A DNA stretch of 64,000 bases from Saprospiraceae bacterium (GCA_016714985.1 JADKBS010000030.1:40497-104496); one strand, 5' to 3'. Shown: positions 1 to 8,297, counted from the stretch's first letter. Notes: generated from the sequence alone by a model not told the origin. Made by a program: numbers and translations.

Positions 1-110
1 GTCTGGGAGCAGCCCGTGAGCAGGGCAAGGAACAGGAACAGCAGGTGAAGGGTGGCTTTGAATACATGGTGCGGTGGTGGTTTTTCCGAAAATCGGGAAA
101 GGTTGTGCAA
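1..110 (-). CDS. Probable lipoprotein, N-terminal fragment cut by window edge
   Basis: Reading the minus strand from a TTG at 108-110, the frame gives about 15 polar residues, then a hydrophobic stretch rich in Leu and Phe ending in LLTGC, a typical lipobox with the modifiable Cys, followed by Ser-Gln at the window edge. No ATG is available in this frame, because a TAA lies just upstream. A TAACTTTG element (124-131, minus strand) sits a few bases before the proposed start and fits the Bacteroidota -7 box. The product cannot be named. Start choice is uncertain. Confidence 0.35.
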   Translation of the reverse strand, partial: MHNLSRFSEKPPPHHVFKATLHLLFLFLALLTGCSQ

Positions 111-123
111 ATGGGGGTGGGTG

Positions 124-131
124 CAAAGTTA
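124..131 (-). promoter_or_regulatory. Putative Bacteroidota -7 promoter element
   Basis: TAACTTTGC on the minus strand matches the TAnnTTTG consensus and lies just before the lipoprotein fragment at the window edge. No convincing -33 TTTG lies at the usual distance. Confidence 0.35.
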
Positions 132-211
132 GGTGATAACTCCCTGGTTACCTCCTAACTCGTTTAGGGGCAAAGTTGCGGGAGAAAAGGGGAGGGAGGG
201 TGTGACTTGGG

Positions 212-718
212 TCACCGTGCTGTTTGATGTTGCTGCTTCCGTCGCCCAAATGTCCATCTCAAAAACCTCACCCAAAGGTTCCATTCCATTGTCCTTGGGC
301 TGGCGATGAATTGATTTTCCACCCTATCAAACGCATCCTCAATGAAGGCATCGTGCAGCCAGCGGATGGCCAAGGCCCATTTGAGCGTAGCCAAACCAGT
401 TGTTTGCATCTCAATCACGTGGCGCAGTTCCGTTTTTTGTGTACCCAATCCGTTCAACCGGAACTCATGGAAGCCCTGAAAACCCGCCATCGTGAACTGG
501 AACCGGATGGAATGCCCCGGCTGGTAGTCGGCCACCCAGTATTTTATCATGGCGTGACCGCCCTTTGAGCCTATTTGGAGGCCCTTGTCCAAGCGCATAC
601 GGGGCCATTTGTGGGTGGCCAACATTCGGTCATCGTCCGATGCCAGCGTGTCTAGCAGCTTCCCGATTTCCGACCTAGGTTGCTGAATGATTCTGGTGTG
701 GATGTTAAGGACTTTCAT
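212..718 (-). CDS. SRPBCC-like (START/Bet v1 fold) protein
   Basis: A 168-residue soluble protein with no signal peptide or membrane segment. It has the pattern of SRPBCC family proteins: an N-terminal strand, a Trp-Pro-Arg segment near residue 38, a run of antiparallel strands with a GFHEFRL-type turn near residues 80-88, and a C-terminal amphipathic helix (about 113-140). Such proteins bind hydrophobic ligands in a helix-grip cavity. The ligand cannot be inferred here. It is transcribed away from the small-RNA-like unit at 772-838. The ATG at 716-718 is the only good start. Confidence 0.6.
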   Translation of the reverse strand: MKVLNIHTRIIQQPRSEIGKLLDTLASDDDRMLATHKWPRMRLDKGLQIGSKGGHAMIKYWVADYQPGHSIRFQFTMAGFQGFHEFRLNGLGTQKTELRHVIEMQTTGLATLKWALAIRWLHDAFIEDAFDRVENQFIASPRTMEWNLWVRFLRWTFGRRKQQHQTAR

Positions 719-748
719 GGGGCAAAATTAGCCTCAATTTCAGCGCCA

Positions 749-779
749 TTGCGCAAGCCACTATAATCCCTTATCTTTG
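749..779 (+). promoter_or_regulatory. Bacteroidota promoter for a short transcript
   Basis: TTG at 749-751, a 20-bp spacer, and TATCTTTG at 772-779 match the sigma-ABfr-type promoter pattern. No ORF follows. A terminator-like hairpin begins only about 20 bases after the expected transcription start. Confidence 0.6.
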
Positions 780-785
780 TCACCG

Positions 786-838
786 AGATAAAGAATTCAT
801 TGGGGTGCTTCCACGAGGGAGTGCCCCTTTTTTTGTTT
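786..838 (+). ncRNA. Candidate small RNA of about 50 nt (promoter plus terminator, no ORF)
   Basis: Expected transcription begins near 786. It runs into an 11-bp stem (802-812 with 817-827, including G-U pairs, loop 813-816) followed by seven T residues. The unit has no start codon-led ORF and no downstream gene on this strand, because the next gene converges from the other side. It could be a small RNA or merely a terminated promoter remnant. Confidence 0.4.
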
Positions 839-859
839 TTGAAGGTTGGCAAAGAAAGG

Positions 860-896
860 AAAAGCCCTGCACGGAGCATGTCCGGCAGGGCTTTTT
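860..896. terminator. Bidirectional rho-independent terminator
   Basis: Stem AAAAGCCCTGC (860-870) pairs with GCAGGGCTTTT (885-895), and an inner CGGA/TCCG extension closes a 5-base loop. T runs flank on both strands. It lies 85 bp beyond the stop of the fasciclin gene on the minus strand. Confidence 0.75.
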
Positions 897-980
897 TCTA
901 TAACCATTTTATCACCAAACTTCTGGGTTTCAAACTACAAGATTGGGGATGTGAAGCCTAAAACACAGAACTTGGAGCCA

Positions 981-1916
981 TTAAAGGTTCGAAGGAAGAA
1001 TTACTTTGTCAATCACGTGGATAACACCGTTGGTAGCTTGCACGTCTGTCAGCAACACTTTGGCGACGTTGCCGCCTATGTCGGTGATGGTCACGTTGGC
1101 GCCGCTGATGTTGACCGTAAAGGTATCGCCATTGACGGTGGTGACGCTCATGCCGTTGGACAGGTCGCCAGAGACAACGTTACCACTTACCACGTGGTAG
1201 GTCAACACCTTGGCCAATTGGTCAGCGGTGAGACCGGCGGCCACATCGGCGATGGCAGTAAAGGCGCTGTTGACGGGAGCAAAGACCGTGAATGGGCCGT
1301 CGCCGCTGAGGACGGTCACAAGGTCACCGGAAGCTGCGCCGAGGGTGCTCACCAGTGAAGTGAAGTTGCTGTTGGCTGCTGCATGGCCTACCACGTCGAG
1401 CGGGAGGATGACGTTGTCAATGACGTGGATGACGCCGTTGGTGGCGCTCACATCGGCAGTGGTAACGTTGGCGGTGTTGTTCACCTTAACGGCGCTTCCC
1501 GTTTTTTCAATCAGGATGGAAAGCTGCTCGCCGCCCGGGCCGTTCTCGGAAGCCGTGGAGGCGTAGGTCTGGCCAGCTTGGAGGTCGGTTGACTTGATGG
1601 AAGCACCGCCCAATACGTGGTAGAGCAGTACGGTCGTCAGGGTATTAACATCAATGGTGTTAACGTCAATACCTGCCTTGTCAAATGCTGCATTTGTTGG
1701 TGCAAAAACAGTGAATGGGCCAGTACCTTCCAACACGGAGGTCAGGTTGGCACGGGTCAGGGCGATTTCGAGGTCGCTGAAATCGGCGCCATCTACCACC
1801 ACCTCAGTGATGTTCTGCGGGTCGGGCGTGTCGTCGCCGTCGTCTTTGCAGGAGAAGAAAGAAGTGGCAACAAGGCCAAGCATCAATGCGCTAAGGAAGA
1901 AACGAAAATTTTTCAT
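981..1916 (-). CDS. Fasciclin (FAS1) two-domain lipoprotein
   Basis: A 311-residue surface or periplasmic lipoprotein. The signal peptide ends in SFFSC (Cys at about residue 23), followed by an acidic KDDGDD linker. Two FAS1 domains follow, about residues 37-170 and 173-309. Each has the hallmark FTVFAPTN/FTVFAPVN motif, the YHV segment and a terminal NGVIHVID H2-box. FAS1 domains mediate adhesion to polysaccharides or proteins outside the cell. The gene is monocistronic and ends at the terminator at 860-896. No unambiguous promoter was seen in the 5' flank, which soon runs into anomalous sequence at 2250. Confidence 0.9.
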   Translation of the reverse strand: MKNFRFFLSALMLGLVATSFFSCKDDGDDTPDPQNITEVVVDGADFSDLEIALTRANLTSVLEGTGPFTVFAPTNAAFDKAGIDVNTIDVNTLTTVLLYHVLGGASIKSTDLQAGQTYASTASENGPGGEQLSILIEKTGSAVKVNNTANVTTADVSATNGVIHVIDNVILPLDVVGHAAANSNFTSLVSTLGAASGDLVTVLSGDGPFTVFAPVNSAFTAIADVAAGLTADQLAKVLTYHVVSGNVVSGDLSNGMSVTTVNGDTFTVNISGANVTITDIGGNVAKVLLTDVQATNGVIHVIDKVILPSNL

Positions 1917-2249
1917 TGAATTTTTTTTTGATTAGAAACCCGTAAGCTTCTGTTCGCCACCGGATTTGTGTTTGATAGAAATGATTCAGTTTGCCGAGTG
2001 TAAAAGAAAAGCCTATGTTGCGGGTAGAGGATGCATTTGGTTTGGCTACGTTTTATTTTTTTGAAAAAGTCAAAAACAAAGGGGTTGGTCGTGGGTGATG
2101 TTTCAGATAAATGGCTCCAAAATGGATGGATTTATTTTTAACCACAACTTCTTTGCCATCGGAATAACACCCTCCCATGCCTATCGCACCTTGCCGCAAA
2201 AACAATTGAGTGCGAACGACAACCCTAAATCAGTTTAATTGGGGCTCAT

Positions 2250-3278
2250 CAAGATATTCGCGGCGGCCGGGGGCGGGAAAACCGCCGCTGCCGGCCCCGC
2301 CGGGGAGCCCCCGGCGGGCCAAACCCGGGGGGGCCCCCCCCCCGGCCCGCCGGGGGCGCCTCCCGCGAGGCAGGGCCCGCACCCCCCCGCAGGCTTGGTG
2401 TCCGGGGCGCGGGCACCAACCGGCTGGTTGGGGCGCGCCCCCCCCCCCGCCCCCCCCCCCCGCCCCCCCCCCCCCCGGGCGGGGGCGCGGGCCCCCCCCC
2501 CCCCCCCCGGCCGTTGGCCGGCCCCCCCCAACCCACCAACCTCCCGCCCGCCGGCCCAGCCGGCCCCCCCGCCCCCTACCCCCCCCCCGGCGGCGGCGCC
2601 CCCCCGGGGCCCCCCCCCGCCCCCCGCCGGGGACCCCCGTATTCGTTTTTTCTCTTTCCCCCCGCGGGCGGGGGGGGGGGGGGGGGGGGGGGGGGCCGGC
2701 CGGGGGCCGGGGGGGGCGGGCGGGCGGGGGGGGGGGGCCCCGCGGCGCGGCCCCCCGGGGGCCGGCCCGGCGGGGGGGGGGGGGGCGGGGCCCGGGGGCG
2801 GGGGCGGGGGCGGGGCCGCCGGGGCGGGCGGGGGGGGCGGGGGGGCCGCGGGGGGGGGGGGGCGGCGGCGGCGGCCCCCCCGGCGCAAAAAGGCCAAGGC
2901 GGTCCCCGGGGCCCCCCGGGGGGGGCCCCCCCACAAAAAGGGCGGGTTCTGCGGGTTCTTTTGAGGGTTCCCCCCCCCCGGCCCGCCCCCCGCCCCCCCG
3001 CCGGGGGGGCGGGGCCGGGTTTTTCGGCGGCCGCGTTCCCCCCCCCCCCCCCCCCGCCCCCGCCCCCCCCCCCCCCCCGGGCCCCCCCCCCGCGCCGCTC
3101 CGCCCCCCCGCGGGGGGGCGCCGCCGCCCCGGTGGCGGGGGGGTCTCGTCGCGCCCCCCCCCTTTTCCCGGGGCCGGCCCCGGGGCCAGAGGCGGGGAGA
3201 AAGGGAAGTATTTTTTTTTTTTTTGCGGGGGGGGGGCCGGGGGGGGGGGGGGGGGCCCCCCGCCCCCGGGCGGCGGGG
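2250..3278. other. G/C homopolymer low-complexity block, probable sequence artefact
   Basis: About 1,030 bases are almost pure G and C runs (blocks of up to 19 identical bases), broken only by a few A/T islands such as 2641-2660 and 3209-3223. All reading frames through it give Pro/Gly/Arg/Ala-only proteins. The flanks are ordinary sequence. The block ends exactly where the conserved N-terminus of a hydrolase should begin and has replaced its first codons, so it is unlikely to be genuine DNA. Frames called inside it should not be treated as genes. Confidence 0.85.
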
Positions 3279-3959
3279 GACCTTGGCCATTCCAGTTTCC
3301 TTGTCGAGTTCGGTGGCAAAAACCTGGTTTTCGACCCCTTCATCTCGCCCAACCCTGCTGCGGCTGGCATCAATGTGGATGAAATTAGGGCGGACTACGT
3401 ACTGCTCTCGCACGGCCACGGCGACCACGTGGCGGATGCCGAGCGCATTGCGAAGCAAAACGGGGCCACCCTCATTTCCAATTATGAAATCGCCACCTAC
3501 TATGCCGCCAAGGGCATCAATGTCCATTACATGAACCACGGCGGCAAGTTCCGCTTTGATTTCGGCTGGGTGAAATACGTGTATGCCACCCACTCCAGCG
3601 TACTGCCCGATGGCACCTACGGTGGCAACCCCGGCGGCTTTGTCATTTGGAACAATACGGACGGCTGCTTCTACTTCGCTGGCGATACGGCATTGACCTT
3701 GGACATGCAGCTCATCCCGATGACCTGCCCCAAGCTCGATCTTGCCATCCTGCCCGTGGGCGATAATTTTACGATGGGCTACGACGATGCGACTATTGCA
3801 GCGGAGTTCATCCAGTGCGATACCATCATCGGGTGCCACTACGATACCTTCCCGCCAGTGAAAATAGACCACGACGCTGCGAAAAATGCTTTTGCGGCCA
3901 AGGGGAAAAGGCTACTTTTGCCGGCCGTTGGAGGAAGGATTGGAGGATTGAAGGATTGA
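3279..3959 (+). CDS. UPF0173-type metal-dependent hydrolase, 5' end lost
   Basis: From residue GHSSFLVEF onward this is a full metallo-beta-lactamase-fold hydrolase of the YtkL/UPF0173 group. It has SHGHGDHV (the HxHxDH zinc motif), GGxxFxF, ATHSS, FAGDT and a late CHYDTFPP segment. Family members start about six residues before the GHSSF motif, and those codons fall in the G/C noise, so the true start is not readable. The C-terminal tail GGRIGGLKD is partly encoded by the first copies of the GGATTGAA word repeat. Its substrate is unknown. It lies upstream of parA but is separated from it by repeats. Confidence 0.8.
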   Translation, partial: DLGHSSFLVEFGGKNLVFDPFISPNPAAAGINVDEIRADYVLLSHGHGDHVADAERIAKQNGATLISNYEIATYYAAKGINVHYMNHGGKFRFDFGWVKYVYATHSSVLPDGTYGGNPGGFVIWNNTDGCFYFAGDTALTLDMQLIPMTCPKLDLAILPVGDNFTMGYDDATIAAEFIQCDTIIGCHYDTFPPVKIDHDAAKNAFAAKGKRLLLPAVGGRIGGLKD

Positions 3960-3968
3960 AGGATTGAA
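3936..3968 (+). repeat. GGATTGAA tandem word repeat
   Basis: About four imperfect copies of an 8-bp word start inside the hydrolase stop-codon region. The complementary word (TTCAATCC) follows at 4070-4083 and 4146-4182, so the gap can fold on itself. Confidence 0.75.
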
Positions 3969-4011
3969 TATCCCGCAGCTTCGATGCTTCCCGCCTTCAA
4001 ACCTAGCAGAA

Positions 4012-4173
4012 TGGATAGAAAGGATAAAAAGGAAGAAGATTTGAGGGAATTACCAACGCCCCCAACCCTCCAATCCTTCAATCCTAGTATATTGGATAGA
4101 AAAGATAAAAAGGAAGAAGATTTGTGGAAATTACCAACGGCCTCAGCCCTTCAATCCTCCAATCCTTCAATCC
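4012..4173 (+). repeat. 81-bp direct duplication upstream of parA
   Basis: Two consecutive copies (4012-4092 and 4093-4173) share GGATAGAAAxGATAAAAAGG, GAAGAAGATTTG and AATTACCAACG. Each ends in TTCAATCC words. The second copy ends 15 bp before the parA ATG. Confidence 0.75.
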
Positions 4174-4188
4174 TTCAATCCTTAGAAA

Positions 4189-4965
4189 ATGGGAAAAATC
4201 ATAGCAATAGCAAACCAAAAAGGCGGCGTGGGCAAGACGACGGCGGCCATCAACCTGGCGGCCTGCTTGGCCATTCTGGAGAAAAAAGTGCTGCTCGTGG
4301 ACGCCGACCCGCAGGCCAACTCGTCGTCGGGGGTGGGCATTTTCCAAGATGCCATCGAGCTGAGCCTCTACGACTGTCTGGTGAACGAGTCCGACCCCGC
4401 CGAGGCCATTTACGAGACGGAAACGCCGAACCTGCACCTGCTGCCCTCGCATATTGACCTCGTTGGTGCCGAAATCGAGCTGGTTTCGAGGAACCGCCGG
4501 GAGTACGTGCTGGAAGGCATCCTCAACCGGGTACGGGGCGACTACGATTATATCATCATTGACTGCCTACCGTCGCTGGGCCTCATCACACTGAATGCAT
4601 TGAGCGCAGCTGATTCGGTCATCATCCCCGTGCAGTGCGAGTATTTTTCGCTGGAAGGGCTGGGGAAATTGCAGCAGACCATCAATTCGGTGAAGCAAAA
4701 CCTCAACCCCAAGCTGGAAATAGAGGGCATCCTGCTCTCCATGTACGATAGCCGCCTCCGCCTCGCCAACGTGGTGGTGAACGAGGTGCGCAGTTTTTAC
4801 AAGGAGAAAGTGTTCGACACCATCATCCACCGCAACGCCAAGATCAGCGAGGCCCCCAACGTGCACCAGCCCGTCATCATGTATGACGCTGGCAGCCGTG
4901 GAACGACCAATTTTTTGAACCTGGCGAAGGAGTTTTTGAAAAGGAACAACGACGTTATACGGTAA
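4189..4965 (+). CDS. parA: Chromosome partitioning ATPase ParA (Soj)
   Basis: A 258-residue ParA/MinD-superfamily ATPase that works with ParB on origin-proximal parS sites to segregate the chromosome. Visible features are the deviant Walker A KGGVGKTT (residues 10-17), the DADPQAN switch motif (about 39-45), IIIDCLPSLG (Walker B region) and the C-terminal VHQPVI segment typical of Soj. The length is normal. It is followed 75 bp later by parB in the same direction. The leader is made of ATC-only words (TTCAATCC) up to AAAATGG, with no Shine-Dalgarno. Confidence 0.95.
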   Translation: MGKIIAIANQKGGVGKTTAAINLAACLAILEKKVLLVDADPQANSSSGVGIFQDAIELSLYDCLVNESDPAEAIYETETPNLHLLPSHIDLVGAEIELVSRNRREYVLEGILNRVRGDYDYIIIDCLPSLGLITLNALSAADSVIIPVQCEYFSLEGLGKLQQTINSVKQNLNPKLEIEGILLSMYDSRLRLANVVVNEVRSFYKEKVFDTIIHRNAKISEAPNVHQPVIMYDAGSRGTTNFLNLAKEFLKRNNDVIR

Positions 4966-5040
4966 ACGGTGGACGGACTACGGTTGACGGAATCAAGCAG
5001 TATCAAGCATCCAGTATCAAGAATCCAGTAACAAAAGACA

Positions 5041-5937
5041 ATGGCAAAACAAGTAGCAAAAAAAGCAGCCCTCGGCCTTGGTGTCCGGGCATTGTTGACG
5101 AACATAGAAGCGCAGTCGCACGAGAAGCAGGTGGAGGTGGTGCGGGAACTGACCCATACTGTGGCCATGATTCCGCTTATCGAAATCGAGGTGAACCCTT
5201 TCCAGCCCCGTGTGGACTTTGATTCGGAGGCGTTGGCTGAACTGGCCGAATCGCTGAAAGTGCATGGCCTCATCCAGCCCATCACCGTGCGCCGCCTGGC
5301 CGACAAGCAGTACCAGCTCATCTCAGGCGAGCGGCGTATGCGGGCCTCGAAGCTGGCGGGCTTTACAGAGGTACCTGCCTATATCCGCTTGGCGAATGAC
5401 CAAGAGATGATTGAAATGGCCTTGGTCGAGAACATCCAACGGGAAGACCTGAACGCCATAGAGGTGGCCATCACTTACCAGCGTTTGATGGATGAGTGCA
5501 GTCTTACCCACGAGAACCTCGGCGATCGGGTGGGCAAAAAGCGAAGCACCGTCTCAAACTTCCTGCGCCTGCTCAAGCTGCCGCCCGACATCCAGAAGGG
5601 CCTCAAAGGAGACAACATCAGCATGGGCCATGCCCGAGCCCTGCTTGGCATCAGCGATTTTGCGATGCAGCACTCCATTTTCAAGAGTATCATCGCCGAC
5701 AAACTCTCGGTACGGGAAACCGAAGACCTCATCCGCCATTATAACGAGGATAAAAAGCCCAAGCCCGCCAAGCCCAAGCTTGGTGGTGATTACCAGAACG
5801 TGCAGGACTCGCTCCGCACCCGACTCGGAGCCAAGGTGGCCCTGAAAGTAAAGGCCAATGGTGCTGGGCAAATCGTTGTGCCGTTCACTTCCACCAAGGA
5901 TTTGAACCGACTGCTGGATTTGTTGGAAAAGAATTGA
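5041..5937 (+). CDS. parB: Chromosome partitioning protein ParB
   Basis: A 298-residue ParB/Spo0J. It has the FQPRVDF box (about residues 54-60), the ParB/Srx CTP-binding core with LIQPITVRR and SGERRMRASKLAG (about 84-112), ENIQREDLNAIE (about 130-141), then a helix-turn-helix (GDRVGKKRSTVSNFLRLL) and a C-terminal dimerisation domain. It binds parS and spreads as a CTP-dependent clamp, loading ParA. It pairs with parA upstream. The leader contains ATCCAGTATC words. No clear parS palindrome was seen within the window. Confidence 0.95.
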   Translation: MAKQVAKKAALGLGVRALLTNIEAQSHEKQVEVVRELTHTVAMIPLIEIEVNPFQPRVDFDSEALAELAESLKVHGLIQPITVRRLADKQYQLISGERRMRASKLAGFTEVPAYIRLANDQEMIEMALVENIQREDLNAIEVAITYQRLMDECSLTHENLGDRVGKKRSTVSNFLRLLKLPPDIQKGLKGDNISMGHARALLGISDFAMQHSIFKSIIADKLSVRETEDLIRHYNEDKKPKPAKPKLGGDYQNVQDSLRTRLGAKVALKVKANGAGQIVVPFTSTKDLNRLLDLLEKN

Positions 5938-6044
5938 GGTGTGTAGGTAGGGGGTACGAAGGTATGTCCAACCTTATACCTCCATACCTCATGTTAAGGC
6001 TTGGCAAAACTGGCAGGGCACCATCGCCCTATCCGTTTTATTTG

Positions 6045-6175
6045 GTAACTCCTTAGCAGGGGGTGTTTTTGGGAAAAATTGAAAATTTTTCCCAAAAAAA
6101 ACACCCTAAAATGTGGGAGGAGAGAGAAAAAATTTCATTTTTTCTCTCTCCTCCCACACCCTCCTAAGCAATTAC
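6045..6175 (+). repeat. Double-hairpin repeat element, copy A
   Basis: This 131-bp element is bounded by GTAACTCCTTAGCAGG and its near-complement CCTAAGCAATTAC. It contains two internal palindromes: one T/G-A/C rich (GGGAAAAATT..AATTTTTCCC) and one GGGAGGAGAGAGAAAAAA with its complement. It ends 9 bp before the start codon of the DUF5683 gene. Three relatives lie at 16847, 26261 and 46901. Confidence 0.85.
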
Positions 6176-6184
6176 TTTATTTGT

Positions 6185-6889
6185 ATGGATAAAAAATGGT
6201 GCTACATACTTATTTCGGCAGTGTTGTTTTCATTGAAATGCCTTGCCCAAGTGCCGGATTCCGTTCGGCAGGATTTTCAACTGCCTGTAATCCAACAAGA
6301 TACGGTTCCGAAGGATAGTGTGGTGGAGCCGCCCTTGTTGAACCCCAATGACCCGCTCGCCTTGTCTGATACTGCCCAAATTGATTCGGTAAAAGTGAAG
6401 AGAAGGGGCTTTGTTAACCGCTTTTTCAAGTCGGATTACCCCAATCCGAACAAGGCGCTCTATGCCTCGCTTGTGTTTCCAGCTGGTGGCCAAATCTACA
6501 ACCGGCGCTGGTGGAAGGCCCCCATTGTCTGGGGCGGATATGCTGCATTGATTTATTCTGTGGATTGGAACACGAGCCGTTACAAACGGCTCAGGGAAGC
6601 CTATATACTTGCCGCCAATGGCAAGCCCCACGAATTCCAGCAGGTGGGCTATGACAAGGGCGACCTCAGGCGCCTGCGTGACCAGTTCGACAAGCGGCGG
6701 CAGCTCTCCTATATCGGTATCCTAATTCTCCATATCTTCCAAACCGCCGAGGCATTTGTTGACTGTCACTTGAAAACCTTCGATGTGAGCGACGACCTCA
6801 GCTTTCAGTTCAAGCCTTCCCTGGAACAGTCCTTTGCTTCGCAATACCCGGCGATGGGGGTTGGCGTGGCGTTTACGTTCGGGAAATAG
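6185..6889 (+). CDS. DUF5683 domain-containing protein
   Basis: A 234-residue exported protein. A hydrophobic signal segment ends in CLAQVPDS, then a Pro/Asp-rich linker of about 50 residues leads into the DUF5683 core (from about residue 85). The core has ALYASLVFPAGGQIYNR and KAPIVWGGYAA, with hydrophobic segments around 115-130 and 180-195. DUF5683 genes often follow parAB in Bacteroidota, as here. Function is unknown. An in-frame ATG at 6113 would translate repeat copy A, so I chose the ATG at 6185, which gives a proper signal peptide. Confidence 0.8.
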   Translation: MDKKWCYILISAVLFSLKCLAQVPDSVRQDFQLPVIQQDTVPKDSVVEPPLLNPNDPLALSDTAQIDSVKVKRRGFVNRFFKSDYPNPNKALYASLVFPAGGQIYNRRWWKAPIVWGGYAALIYSVDWNTSRYKRLREAYILAANGKPHEFQQVGYDKGDLRRLRDQFDKRRQLSYIGILILHIFQTAEAFVDCHLKTFDVSDDLSFQFKPSLEQSFASQYPAMGVGVAFTFGK

Positions 6890-6979
6890 CAATAGGAACA
6901 AGTTCGTGTGTTTACATAATATTGCTCCAAACAATTGGGCGTATTTTGCGTATCATGCAATATAAATCAATCTCTAAAT

Positions 6980-7450
6980 ATGGAAAACAACGACCAAATC
7001 CTTGACCAACAGTTCCAAGAAGAAGAAAAAGAGGAACTGGTTCTCGCCTCCCGTGGCCAGCGGTTCGCCAATTTCATCATTGACCGAATTGCCTTTTATA
7101 TTATCTTTATTGCGCTTTCTATGCTGGTGGCATTGATAATCGGCCCGGAAATATTGGATTCAATGTCCAATATCAACCGCTTCGCAGACTATCTGTTGAC
7201 TGCTTTGTTCATGTTTGTTTACTACTTGTTGTCCGAGTCTTTAATGAAAGGAAGGACGATAGGCAAACTCCTCACCAAGACCTGTGTCGTGGATGAGTAT
7301 GGCAGGGTTCCTGATTTTTCAGTGACTTTGAAGCGCACCGCTTGCCGTTTTGTCCCGTTCGACGCCTTTTCGTTTCTTGGCGAAGATGGCTGGCACGACA
7401 ACTGGTCAGGTACCAGGGTGATAGAAGTGAGCAAGAAACGTTTCGTTTAA
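6980..7450 (+). CDS. RDD family membrane protein
   Basis: A 156-residue inner-membrane protein. After an acidic, Gln/Glu-rich N-terminus, the RDD signature appears as ASRGQRFANFIIDRIAFY (about residues 23-40). Two transmembrane helices follow (about 37-60 and 75-95), then the GRTIGKLLTKTCVVDEYG motif and a short C-terminal domain ending in RFV. RDD proteins are poorly characterised and have been proposed to act in transport. The ATG at 6980 was preferred over an upstream in-frame ATG because it follows an A/T-rich leader and gives the normal family N-terminus. Confidence 0.85.
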   Translation: MENNDQILDQQFQEEEKEELVLASRGQRFANFIIDRIAFYIIFIALSMLVALIIGPEILDSMSNINRFADYLLTALFMFVYYLLSESLMKGRTIGKLLTKTCVVDEYGRVPDFSVTLKRTACRFVPFDAFSFLGEDGWHDNWSGTRVIEVSKKRFV

Positions 7451-7473
7451 GCCGTAATGTCCAGTTGTGTGCG

Positions 7474-8265
7474 TCATGCCCCGATTGGCCTTGTCGAAAA
7501 TCCCTTTTTTTTCAGTAGCCGTAGCACCCCCTTGCCTCCGCTCAAGTGGGCAGCTCCTATGGAGATGAACGCCGATTGCTGTTGAATCAGATCAGCGATT
7601 CGTTCTGCCATGATTTCGTTTCGTTGGTACAGCATCAAATGGCGGAGATCCTTAGTGTTCCGTTTCACCATTTTGTAGAGCAGCTTTAGTTCACCGGCCT
7701 CGTAATGCGCTGCGAGGCGGCGCAAGTAGTGCCTAAATTTACCGACATTGGAGCAAAGGCCACCGAGCATCTTCACCTGGGTTTCAAGCGGGATTTGCGC
7801 CAGCACCGCCATTTGTTCTTGAAAGGTTTCTATGCCGTGCAATGACCTGCCCATTTGCTTGGCATATTGCCAAAGGTGTTGGTCGAGCGGATCGGGCATG
7901 TCCATGGAGAGAAGGTGCTCTGTGGCAAGGTTCATGACGACGAAAGGCAGCATCCTCTCAAAATTGTCCAAATCGAGGCTTGTGCTTTTTAGCAACAAAT
8001 TGTGGTAGCGCTTGAACTCCTTTGGTGAGAAAAAACTGCTCAATAACTGCCCTTCCGGCAATTGCATGGTAAAAGCCTCATTTACTCCCAAGTGCTCATC
8101 CAGGTGGAACTCAGCAGCATAACCTTGGCAGTCCATCATTTTTTCATAGACGATTTCCAGTTGCGTGAAGGCCCGGCGGTCACGCACGTGCATGGTGCCA
8201 AATAGGTAGGAAGGGGAGGGGAGCGATTCGCCTTCTATTTTCCAAAGCAGGCCTTTATGGTGCAT
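7474..8265 (-). CDS. TraB/GumN family protein
   Basis: A 263-residue protein with the two Gly-X-X-His motifs that define the TraB/GumN (Tiki-like) fold: YLFGTMHVRD near residue 23 and SIGAAHLSGGKGV near residue 240, with a conserved central helix bundle. Some members are proposed metalloproteases, and bacterial roles are mostly unknown. No signal peptide is visible from the chosen ATG at 8265. An upstream in-frame ATG (8298) would only add residues encoded by the ATCCAGTATC word repeat. It converges with the RDD gene. Confidence 0.8.
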   Translation of the reverse strand: MHHKGLLWKIEGESLPSPSYLFGTMHVRDRRAFTQLEIVYEKMMDCQGYAAEFHLDEHLGVNEAFTMQLPEGQLLSSFFSPKEFKRYHNLLLKSTSLDLDNFERMLPFVVMNLATEHLLSMDMPDPLDQHLWQYAKQMGRSLHGIETFQEQMAVLAQIPLETQVKMLGGLCSNVGKFRHYLRRLAAHYEAGELKLLYKMVKRNTKDLRHLMLYQRNEIMAERIADLIQQQSAFISIGAAHLSGGKGVLRLLKKKGFSTRPIGA

Positions 8266-8297
8266 GACTGGATGCTGGATGCTGGATACTGGATTCA
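8266..8297 (-). repeat. ATCCAGTATC/ATCCAGC word repeat before the TraB/GumN start
   Basis: Minus-strand copies of ATCCAGTATCCAGCATCCAG abut the start codon. The same words occur before parB (about 5000-5032) and in the gap 20207-20306. Confidence 0.7.

Noticed and set aside
2210..3382. Long overlapping frames on both strands, Pro/Gly/Arg-rich
   Set aside because: They are translations of G/C homopolymer noise; all frames are open because stop codons need A or T.
3960..6200. parS site near parAB
   Set aside because: I looked for a TGTTnCACGTGnAACA-like palindrome and found none; parS may lie outside the window.
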